Assembly (NCBI GenBank): GCA_017463035.1
Contig: JAFTPY010000070.1
Coordinates: 1 to 6,409 of the forward strand
Length of the DNA stretch: 6,409 nucleotides
Direction: 5' to 3'
DNA from: Lachnospiraceae bacterium
GTDB taxonomy: Bacteria; Bacillota; Clostridia; Lachnospirales; Lachnospiraceae
The notes under the pieces were generated by a model. That model saw nothing but the letters and a program-made list of their open reading frames with translations, did no database searches and had not been told where the DNA came from. The position numbers and the translations under genes are program-made. Below are positions 1-4,937 of the stretch, one piece after another; positions within the stretch are counted from its first letter, which is position 1; every line of letters starts with the position of its first letter.

Positions 1-15
1 AGTATTAGGAACGAA

Positions 16-66
16 GCGAAGTTTGTGCGGAGGTTTCTCCGGATATCTTTCGCTTTTTTCTTTTTT
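16..66 (+). terminator. Rho-independent terminator of an upstream gene
   Basis: A two-part stem is visible: GCGAA (16-20) pairs with TTCGC (49-53), enclosing CGGAG (28-32) paired with CTCCG (37-41) over a GTTT loop. A T-rich tract, TTTTTTCTTTTTT, follows directly (54-66). This is the classic layout of an intrinsic terminator on the + strand. The gene it ends lies almost wholly left of the window, and I cannot identify it from the first 15 bases. It separates upstream transcription from the promoter that follows. Confidence 0.75.
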
Positions 67-72
67 GTCTTC

Positions 73-101
73 GTATATTTCTTTGAATTCGGGTGAAACT
101 A
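73..101 (+). promoter_or_regulatory. Candidate sigma-F (forespore) promoter for spoIIQ
   Basis: GTATA (73-77) followed after 14 bases by GGTGAAACTA (92-101) matches the sigma-F pattern GYATA - about 15 - GGNNANANTN at every fixed position. spoIIQ is a known sigma-F target in Bacillus and Clostridioides, so the site agrees with the identity of the gene downstream. Transcription would start near 108, leaving a leader of about 65 bases. No convincing sigma-A -35/-10 pair is seen here. The match is by eye, and sigma-F and sigma-G sites overlap in sequence. Confidence 0.55.
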
Positions 102-174
102 TACTTGCGAAGAAAGAAATTGCGGGGTGGCGAAGGCTTCCTTGCTGATAGTTTGAAAGAGAGGCGTGGAAGAG

Positions 175-963
175 ATGACAAGAAAGACGGAAGATCAGAA
201 AATGAAGAAAGGAATGCGGCCGGTAGCTGCATTCGGAGCAGTGACCTTGATTGCCCTGGGCGCTTTGGCGGTGGGGCTGATGAATCCGAAGGACGGGAAA
301 ACACCGAATAACATCGATTTAAATGCCACCCCGACACCGGGTGTGCAGAAGCCGACGGGAGCTGTGGGACAGGATGTGGCAAAGCAGGTAACGCCGATTC
401 CGACAGCGGCACCGAAGCAGGATACGGAAGGACCGCAGGAGCAGCAAAAGCCAACCGTGCAGACCGCAGATGCAACACAGGTTGCGGACAATGAGACACC
501 GGAGGATGCGGCGGTATTAAATCCGGACGGTGTGATTAAGGGGTTGAATTTCTCTGCGGAAACGGGTATGCTTTGGCCGGTGACCGGAGAGGCGCTTCTT
601 TCCTTCAGCCCGGACCATGCGATTTATCATAAGACGCTGGACTCCTACCGTACCAGTGATGCGGTTTATTTGGAAAGTGTACAGGGAACCCATGTGGCAG
701 CCGCAGCCGACGGTATTGTTACGGCAATCACTGAAGAACTCAAGACCGGTACTACGGTAACTATGCGTGTTTCCGAGGATCATGAGATTGTGTACGGCAT
801 GCTTTCCGATGTAACGGTAAAGGAAGGCGATTTCGTGGATGCGGGTACGGTATTTGCGACGGTAGCGGCTCCAAGCCGGTATTATGCGGAGGATGGAACC
901 GGAGTGTATATTCAGGTTTTGGAGAAGGGCGAAGCAGTAAATCCGATGCTGTTTTTGCAGTAG
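175..963 (+). CDS. spoIIQ: SpoIIQ-like forespore membrane protein with degenerate LytM/M23 domain
   Basis: A bitopic membrane protein of 262 residues. It has a short basic N-terminus, one membrane helix (about residues 16-36, PVAAFGAVTLIALGALAVGL), a low-complexity Pro/Thr/Gln/Ala linker (about 40-115) and a C-terminal LytM/peptidase-M23-like beta domain (about 131-262). In the SpoIIQ family this domain sits in the intermembrane space and pairs with SpoIIIAH from the mother cell, forming the channel that supports forespore development. The catalytic residues are largely gone. In the HxxxD motif, D162 remains but the His position is Y158. The third His is M209 (YGML), and the HLH motif reads GVY (243-245). 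It is therefore probably a scaffold rather than an endopeptidase. ATG at 175 has AGAGAGG (158-164) about 10 bases upstream. An in-frame GTG at 166 would add three residues (265 aa). A general M23-family envelope protein is the alternative, but the sigma-F-like promoter favours SpoIIQ. Confidence 0.75.
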   Translation: MTRKTEDQKMKKGMRPVAAFGAVTLIALGALAVGLMNPKDGKTPNNIDLNATPTPGVQKPTGAVGQDVAKQVTPIPTAAPKQDTEGPQEQQKPTVQTADATQVADNETPEDAAVLNPDGVIKGLNFSAETGMLWPVTGEALLSFSPDHAIYHKTLDSYRTSDAVYLESVQGTHVAAAADGIVTAITEELKTGTTVTMRVSEDHEIVYGMLSDVTVKEGDFVDAGTVFATVAAPSRYYAEDGTGVYIQVLEKGEAVNPMLFLQ

Positions 964-1027
964 TTTTATGTGATGTTTTTTCGATTAGGAACAAATCCAA
1001 GCAGGGTATCATAGATTGAGATATACG

Positions 1028-1051
1028 GGGAGCGGCAATGGGGCCGCTCCC
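1028..1051 (+). other. Strong G+C hairpin downstream of spoIIQ
   Basis: GGGAGCGGC (1028-1036) pairs perfectly with GCCGCTCCC (1043-1051) over a 6-base loop, 65 bases past the spoIIQ stop codon. No T-tract follows (next bases GCAGGCGGGG), so it is not a standard intrinsic terminator. It may protect the 3' end of the spoIIQ transcript or act as a weak or factor-dependent terminator. Confidence 0.55.
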
Positions 1052-1108
1052 GCAGGCGGGGAAACGGACCGGTTCCGGACCGCGGTACATATTTCAAAGG
1101 GAAAATAT

Positions 1109-1174
1109 GCAGTCGGTATGTTTTACTGGAAATATGTTGCGCGAGCATGGTAAGGTACAAGATTTGCCGACTGC
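1109..1174. other. Composite three-stem hairpin, possible structured RNA
   Basis: Three nested stems occur in order: GCAGTCGG (1109-1116) with CCGACTGC (1167-1174); TTTTAC (1121-1126) with GTAAGG (1150-1155, including two G-T pairs); and ATGTT (1134-1138) with AGCAT (1144-1148) closing a GCGCG loop. The whole makes a 66-base rod with internal loops. No reading frame uses it convincingly and no T-tract follows. It lies 14 bases before element E1 and could be an independent small RNA or a flanking part of E1. E2 has no similar segment beyond its matching end. Confidence 0.35.
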
Positions 1175-1188
1175 TTGAGCATAGATCG

Positions 1189-1510
1189 GTGGGGCTGTCG
1201 CAGGTGATAAATGCGCAGCCCCACTCTTGCGATTGGGGGACCTTGTCGGAAATGGCTGAGGGTAATAGGATTTATTTTTTAAAGCGCAACGCTCCGTCAA
1301 ACTTCCTTCAACCGGTTCTAAACGTCTCTCGGGTGTGGCCTCGAGACTTAGAACCGCTAGGAGGTGATTTCGACTGCGCTAACAGCGCGCCCCTTCGGGA
1401 AATCAAAAATAAATCCTATTACCCTCAGCCATTTCTATCCGAAGTGCTGTGTCAATCGCAAGAGTCTGCCACGCCCGATGCCGCTGCGTATTCGTTGCTT
1501 GCGACGGCGG
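1189..1510 (+). repeat. Structured inverted-repeat element E1 (family shared with E2)
   Basis: Read on the + strand, this has four nested parts. (a) An end hairpin: GTGGGGCTG (1189-1197) with CAGCCCCAC (1216-1224), plus CGCA (1199-1202) with TGCG (1212-1215). (b) An inner inverted repeat: ACTCTTGCGATTG (1223-1235) with CAATCGCAAGAGT (1453-1465), 13/13. (c) A perfect 31-bp long stem: 1249-1279 with 1405-1435. (d) A tip hairpin AGCGCAACGCT (1283-1293), followed by a 101-base insert absent from E2. Beyond the right inner repeat, GCCACGCCCGATGCCGC (1468-1484) matches E2, and CCGC/CGGC-rich sequence to about 1510 can close a distal hairpin. No transposase or protein gene is inside. The right boundary is approximate. 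The element sits between spoIIQ and the Ig-like gene. It could be a REPIN/MITE-like repeat or a non-coding RNA; I do not recognise the family. Confidence 0.8.
1296..1396 (+). other. Structured insert at the tip of E1
   Basis: Comparison with E2 places this segment between CGCTCC (1290-1295) and GGGAAA (1397-1402), which are adjacent in E2 (CGCTCCGGGAAA on its matching strand). It folds into CGGTTCTAA (1313-1321) with TTAGAACCG (1348-1356), enclosing GTCTC (1324-1328) with GAGAC (1343-1347). A second hairpin follows: GCGCT (1376-1380) with AGCGC (1384-1388), loop AAC. GATTTC (1366-1371) can pair with GAAATC (1399-1404), closing the second part. AGGAGGTGATT (1359-1369) is an 11-base complement of the usual 16S rRNA 3' end, with no good start codon at proper spacing behind it. 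Either E1 gained this module or E2 lost it. Confidence 0.5.
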
Positions 1511-1529
1511 TTATCAATGTATTTTTTAT

Positions 1530-1554
1530 GAAGAGTTAAGTTTTCATACTCTTC
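1530..1554. other. Small hairpin upstream of the Ig-like gene
   Basis: GAAGAGT (1530-1536) pairs with ACTCTTC (1548-1554) over an 11-base loop. It lies between E1 and the next gene, after a run of six T (1522-1527). The AAGAGT/ACTCTT core resembles the inner repeat of E1 and E2, but the similarity ends there. It may be part of the leader of the downstream gene. Confidence 0.35.
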
Positions 1555-1568
1555 AGCCGATATATCAT
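1541..1568 (+). promoter_or_regulatory. Weak candidate sigma-A promoter for the Ig-like gene
   Basis: TTTTCA (1541-1546, four of six to TTGACA) and TATCAT (1563-1568, five of six to TATAAT) are 16 bases apart and lie 32 bases before the start codon. The -35 overlaps the hairpin just described. The site is weak and the true promoter may differ. It is listed because no better pair was found between E1 and the gene. Confidence 0.25.
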
Positions 1569-1588
1569 ATGGGATAGTATGTCCTATA
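1568..1588 (+). promoter_or_regulatory. Hairpin abutting the ribosome binding site
   Basis: TATGGGA (1568-1574) pairs with TCCTATA (1582-1588), with one G-T pair and a 7-base loop. The 3' arm ends on the first base of AGGAGG (1588-1593), so the fold could modulate access of ribosomes to the following gene. The AGGAGG itself, 6 bases before ATG 1600, decides that start. Confidence 0.3.
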
Positions 1589-1599
1589 GGAGGTGCGGC

Positions 1600-3819
1600 A
1601 TGAAGAACAGAAGAATAGTGAAATTCGGCATAGCAATGCTTTTACTTATAGCGGCAGTACTTTTTGCCACCGGAGCAGGAAAAAAGGCGGAGGCTGCGGA
1701 GAAACGTTTGGCGTCCATTACGGCGGTGTACACCGGAGAAACGCTTCTGGTGGGGCATTCCATTGATTTGGAAAAATTGACGGTAATGGGTCTGTATACG
1801 GACGGAAGCTACGTAAAAATCAAGGATTATGCGTTGTCTACCTATGTGGTGGCGGAACGGGGCAACAACCGTATTACGGTGTTATGCGACGGTGTAACCG
1901 GGACCTTTACGGTAACCGGTAAGGAAGTGCAGCAGGTGATTGCCCGTTATTCCGAAAACAGCGTGACCGTCGGAGAGAGTCTGGACCGGAAGAAGATTAC
2001 TGTACAGGCCTATTACAGCGACGGTACAAGAGAAACGGTAGAGGATTACATATTATCCGATATGTTGGTAAGCGAAATCGGAGTGAACGAATTTACCGTA
2101 TATTACGAAGGTGAGACGACAAAGTTTACGGTCAGGGGAAAAGAGGAAAGAGTACCTCGCAGTATGTATGCCAGATACAGCGGACCGTCCGTGATTGTGG
2201 GAAATGCTCCGGACCGGGATGATTTTTATGTCAGCATATTTTATAACGATAATACAACGGAGAGGATAACCACCTTTGAAGTGATACCGTCCGTGATTCA
2301 GAAGGAAGGAAGCAATACGGTGCTGGTGTCCTACGGCGAGATGTCTGCGGAGGTTAAGATTAACGGTCTTGCAAAGAAGATTGTTTCGATTAAGGCAGAA
2401 TATACGGGCCTTCCGGTAGTAATTGGTACCTCTGTGTCCTCGGAGGATATCAAGGTAACGGCGACCTTTAACGACGGGACAAAGGATACGGTCACCAATT
2501 TTACTCTTTCCAGTTCCGTGATTTATAAAATCGGAGACAATCTGCTTACGGTTCATTGTGACGGAAAGATTTCACGGATCAATGTACGCGGTGTGGAGGC
2601 GGAGATTATCGATTATTCCTCCGGCATAGAGGAAGTAATCAGGGACAGCGGAGTGTACAGTCGTATTAAGCTTGCCATCGGTGCAAAGGCGGATAAAACT
2701 GCGGTTTTCATCGAAAAACTGGATAAGAAGCTGGTGGAAAAGGCAATGCATCGTCTGGTGCAGACAGATGAATATCTGGCCTTTGAGGTTGTATTTGATG
2801 ATCCGGAGATGGAGGTGCATCTTCCGATGACCATGAAGGTGTCGGTGCCTGCGGGCTATGACAAGAAACAATTCGCGGTGTTCTATACGACCAACCGGAA
2901 AACCATTATGGCACAGATGAACGGTGAATTCTTAAAGGACGGCTATTACGAATTCAAGATGTTCCAGCCGGGCACCTATATTATTGCGGATTGTACGCCG
3001 CTTATTTATGTGGAGACCTTGGCATTGGAGGAATCGGAGTTGACCCTGCGTCTTGACCGCAGCTATTCCCTTGACCCGGAAATTTTACCGCATACGGCCA
3101 CTGATAAGACGGTGAAGTATACATCTTCCAGACCGCAGATCGTATCGGTTTCCGAATACGGTACCTTAAAGGCATTGAAAACAGGAACCGCCATTATTAC
3201 GGTGGAGGCAAAGGACGGCAGCGGTAAAAAGTGCAAGCTTCGTGTAAACGTAGTAAAGAAAAAAGGAAAATTCGATGCGGATATCGCAGTGTTCAGTGAT
3301 GAGCTGAATAAGGTGCGGGATGCTTACGATTTTATGGATTTTCTGGATTATCTTGAGGAAGAAGTAGAAGATCGTGTTTACGATATGGATGAAAGGACCC
3401 TGGAGGCATATACGAAGGAACTGGAATCCTGGATCGGCGGTTGGGATGAGGAGGACATTGCCCTGGATGCGGAGGAATGGCTTCTTATTCTGGAGTTGCT
3501 GTACGAGAGAGGGGATTATGGCGATGCGGCGTTGTTGTTCGGTGACGGTGCCATGTTTAAGACGGAAATTAAGGAATTGAGCGCACGGCTGGATGCCATA
3601 GAGACGCCGGAAGACTTTGCAATGTTCAGTGAGCTGTTCTTTATGGAGTTTGAGGAGACTTTTGCCGAATTGGAAGAAAAGGAAGCCATGCTGTATTTAA
3701 TGGCAGTGCTGACCTGGGCCGAAGAGGTGCAGGAGAACCTTGACAGCTACGGCTGGAACGAAGAGATTCTTGAACTGTATCAGGAGTGGATGGATGAGCT
3801 GGAATTGTACGGATTTTAA
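1600..3819 (+). CDS. Secreted Ig-like repeat protein with acidic helical C-terminus
   Basis: A protein of 739 residues. It begins with a signal peptide (basic MKNRR, hydrophobic core about 10-26, cleavage likely near AEA, residues 31-33) and is predicted to be exported. Four related Ig-like repeats of about 72 residues follow (about 37-108, 110-181, 187-258, 260-332), each with the scheme Y-(T/S)-G/E, V-G, aromatic-x-D/N-x-T/S, and closing V-x-G; this resembles the group-3 bacterial Ig-like fold. A beta-rich segment (about 333-468) precedes a Big_2-like domain (about 469-552, with TSSRPQIVSVSEYGTLKALK). The last ~183 residues (557-739) are very acidic, rich in Trp and aromatic residues, look helical, and match no family I know. 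There is no LPXTG motif and no C-terminal membrane anchor. The start at 1600 is chosen because AGGAGG lies 6 bases upstream and the signal peptide starts there; ATG 1579 would precede the ribosome site. Function unknown; adhesion or envelope binding is only inference. Confidence 0.85.
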   Translation: MKNRRIVKFGIAMLLLIAAVLFATGAGKKAEAAEKRLASITAVYTGETLLVGHSIDLEKLTVMGLYTDGSYVKIKDYALSTYVVAERGNNRITVLCDGVTGTFTVTGKEVQQVIARYSENSVTVGESLDRKKITVQAYYSDGTRETVEDYILSDMLVSEIGVNEFTVYYEGETTKFTVRGKEERVPRSMYARYSGPSVIVGNAPDRDDFYVSIFYNDNTTERITTFEVIPSVIQKEGSNTVLVSYGEMSAEVKINGLAKKIVSIKAEYTGLPVVIGTSVSSEDIKVTATFNDGTKDTVTNFTLSSSVIYKIGDNLLTVHCDGKISRINVRGVEAEIIDYSSGIEEVIRDSGVYSRIKLAIGAKADKTAVFIEKLDKKLVEKAMHRLVQTDEYLAFEVVFDDPEMEVHLPMTMKVSVPAGYDKKQFAVFYTTNRKTIMAQMNGEFLKDGYYEFKMFQPGTYIIADCTPLIYVETLALEESELTLRLDRSYSLDPEILPHTATDKTVKYTSSRPQIVSVSEYGTLKALKTGTAIITVEAKDGSGKKCKLRVNVVKKKGKFDADIAVFSDELNKVRDAYDFMDFLDYLEEEVEDRVYDMDERTLEAYTKELESWIGGWDEEDIALDAEEWLLILELLYERGDYGDAALLFGDGAMFKTEIKELSARLDAIETPEDFAMFSELFFMEFEETFAELEEKEAMLYLMAVLTWAEEVQENLDSYGWNEEILELYQEWMDELELYGF

Positions 3820-3861
3820 AAAAGGCGAGGCTGATGCATCCTTCCATGTGCGGCGGCCTCG
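3818..3861 (-). terminator. Minus-strand terminator formed by the left end of E2
   Basis: Read on the - strand, CGAGGC (3861-3856) pairs with GCCTCG (3831-3826), with extra partial pairing inside (ATGT region with GCAT). It is followed by CC and six T (complement of AAAAAA, 3818-3823). This is a plausible intrinsic terminator for transcripts of the kinase gene that read through the whole of E2. It abuts the stop codon of the convergent Ig-like gene. Confidence 0.5.
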
Positions 3862-4051
3862 GGCGTGGCGAACTCTTGCGATAAAGTTTAGAAGCATTAT
3901 AGATTAAAATAGTTGCGGCGTATATAGTTTATTTTTGCTTTCCCGGAGCGTTGCGCTCTAAAAAATGAACTATATACGCCGCAACTATTTTCTGTAAGGT
4001 TCTCTTATCGCAAGAGTGGGGCCGCGCATGCAAAAGATGCGTCAGCCCCGC
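3824..4051 (-). repeat. Structured inverted-repeat element E2 (inverted copy of E1 family)
   Basis: This is nested like E1 but in opposite orientation. The inner inverted repeat is ACTCTTGCGATAA (3872-3884) with TTATCGCAAGAGT (4005-4017), 13/13. The 31-bp stem is 3906-3936 with 3961-3991; its only imperfection is T3930 opposite G3967, a wobble pair if transcribed on +. The tip hairpin is GAGCG-TTG-CGCTC (3946-3958). The end hairpin is GTGGGGC (4016-4022) with GCCCCGC (4045-4051), plus CGCAT (4025-4029) with ATGCG (4037-4041). On the - strand its 45-base end aligns without gaps to the E1 end (1189-1233). The other end shares GCCACGCCCGA and GCCGC blocks with E1. It lies between convergent genes, and both outer edges carry T-tracts facing outward. 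No coding capacity is seen. Confidence 0.8.
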
Positions 4052-4060
4052 TTTGTTTTT
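4016..4060 (+). terminator. Plus-strand terminator formed by the right end of E2
   Basis: The hairpin GTGGGGC/GCCCCGC with inner CGCAT/ATGCG is followed by TTTGTTTTT (4052-4060), a good intrinsic terminator for transcription coming from the Ig-like gene. The T-tract overlaps the last codon positions of the convergent kinase gene (stop at 4059-4061). An Ig-gene transcript would carry the entire E2 structure before ending here. Confidence 0.7.
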
Positions 4061-4670
4061 ACAGAGTTTTTAAAAAGTTATAAATACAGTCTACGGTACG
4101 GTCGATGCCGAAGAGGCTGCTGTCTACGGAAAGGTGATAGTTGGAGGCGATGCCCCACTTTTCGCCGGAGTGATAGTTGTAGTAGTTGGCACGGCGTTTG
4201 TCGTTCTTTAAAACGACTTCTTCCGCCTGGGCCGGATCAACGCCTTCCACCCGGATGGCACGTTCGATACGGAACGGCATATCTGCATGGATGAAAAGAT
4301 GAACGGCGTTTTCCAAATCCTTCAGAACATAATGGGAACAGCGGCCGATAACGATACAAGGACCCTCTTCCGCTACCTTACGGATGACGTTGGACTGGGC
4401 AAGATAAATGCGGTCATCCAAGGAAAGATTGGAAAAGCCCAAATCCTGACTGCCGTAGGAACTCATACCCATAGCAATGGAGTAGAGCAGGCTGTTGGTA
4501 GCCTTTTTCTCGGCATTTTCAAAAACTGCCTCTGCGAAGCCGCTTTCCTGTGCGGCTCTGGTAATCAGTTCGTTGTCGTAGAACGGAATCCCAAGCTTTT
4601 CAGCCAGCTTCTTGCCGATTTCCCTGCCGCCGCTGCCGTATTGTCTGCTGATTGTAATGACTTTATTCAT
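4059..4670 (-). CDS. Cytidylate-kinase-like protein (Cytidylate_kin2 type)
   Basis: A soluble 203-residue protein with the features of the cytidylate-kinase-like family common in Clostridia. It has an N-terminal strand and modified P-loop, ISRQYGSGGREIGKKLAEKL (about 7-26), the IVIGR strand (106-110), and a lid-like segment DKRRANYYNYHSG (157-169) followed by the NYHLSVDSS strand (177-185). Known relatives phosphorylate CMP/dCMP or are only annotated by similarity. This family differs from canonical Cmk, so the substrate is uncertain. The start is supported by AAAGGGGGG, 6 bases before ATG on the - strand, and by a strong promoter behind it. It is monocistronic here: divergent from the ABC operon and convergent with the Ig-like gene across E2. 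Length is usual for the family and no damage is seen. Confidence 0.85.
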   Translation of the reverse strand: MNKVITISRQYGSGGREIGKKLAEKLGIPFYDNELITRAAQESGFAEAVFENAEKKATNSLLYSIAMGMSSYGSQDLGFSNLSLDDRIYLAQSNVIRKVAEEGPCIVIGRCSHYVLKDLENAVHLFIHADMPFRIERAIRVEGVDPAQAEEVVLKNDKRRANYYNYHSGEKWGIASNYHLSVDSSLFGIDRTVDCIYNFLKTL

Positions 4671-4730
4671 AAAAAGCCCCCCTTTCGGATGCTATAAGAT
4701 GTACATAAAACAGCTTGATTTTACAATAAT

Positions 4731-4759
4731 ATTATACACAATTTTTAGAGAAAAATCAA
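4731..4759 (-). promoter_or_regulatory. Sigma-A promoter of the cytidylate-kinase-like gene
   Basis: On the - strand, TTGATT (4759-4754) and TATAAT (4736-4731) are separated by exactly 17 bases. The -10 is perfect and the -35 matches four of six. Transcription would begin near 4724, giving a leader of about 54 bases. This is the best housekeeping promoter in the window. Confidence 0.75.
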
Positions 4760-4801
4760 GAGAGGGACACGCTCCAACGAATAAGAACTTAACAATCGTA
4801 A

Positions 4802-4819
4802 TAAATTATTAAGAATTTA
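4802..4819. promoter_or_regulatory. AT-rich dyad, possible operator
   Basis: TAAATT (4802-4807) and AATTTA (4814-4819) form an inverted repeat with a 6-base spacer, just upstream of the promoter of the ABC operon and behind the divergent kinase promoter. A dyad here could bind a regulator, but in AT-rich DNA it may be chance. Confidence 0.25.
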
Positions 4820-4844
4820 TATACTGTTTTTTTTTACATTTGCG

Positions 4845-4853
4845 TGATACAAT
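4845..4853 (+). promoter_or_regulatory. Extended -10 promoter for the ABC operon
   Basis: TGATACAAT (4845-4853) gives a TGn motif directly before TACAAT, five of six to the sigma-A -10. The expected -35 position (about 4825-4830) is only T-rich (TGTTTT), preceding a run of T. Extended -10 promoters often lack a -35. The start point would be near 4860, with a leader of about 78 bases before ATG 4938. Confidence 0.5.
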
Positions 4854-4937
4854 AGGTTTCGTGGATATCCGTTCGTATATGATAGGTGGGAATAGAGATT
4901 GCGGATAAATGCGGTGTAAAGGAGGACAACACTACTC

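Noticed and set aside
166..174. GTG at 166 as start of the SpoIIQ-like protein
   Set aside because: It is possible but less favoured: AGAGAGG is only 1 base from GTG, against 10 bases from ATG 175.
1028..1051. Intrinsic terminator of spoIIQ
   Set aside because: The stem is strong but no T-tract follows, so it is listed only as a hairpin.
1189..1510. Retron msr-msd locus
   Set aside because: The nested inverted repeats and long stem recall one, but no reverse transcriptase is nearby, and two copies in opposite orientations within 3 kb suit a dispersed repeat better.
1147..1539. 130-residue open frame on the + strand
   Set aside because: It crosses both arms of E1 and the end hairpins, its translation has no recognisable composition or domain, and no ribosome site precedes it. 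The inverted-repeat structure explains the sequence.
1579..1599. Upstream ATG (1579) as start of the Ig-like protein
   Set aside because: It lies before the AGGAGG and inside the hairpin loop, and it would add MSYRRCG in front of a normal signal peptide.
1189..4051. Integron attC sites with variable stems
   Set aside because: The variable self-complementary stem is similar in concept, but the ends do not show GTTRRRY/RYYYAAC, no integrase is seen, and the intervening gene is an ordinary one with its own ribosome site.
4287..4697. Plus-strand frame of 136 codons opposite the kinase gene
   Set aside because: It lies antisense to a clear cytidylate-kinase-like gene and has no ribosome site or recognisable protein features.
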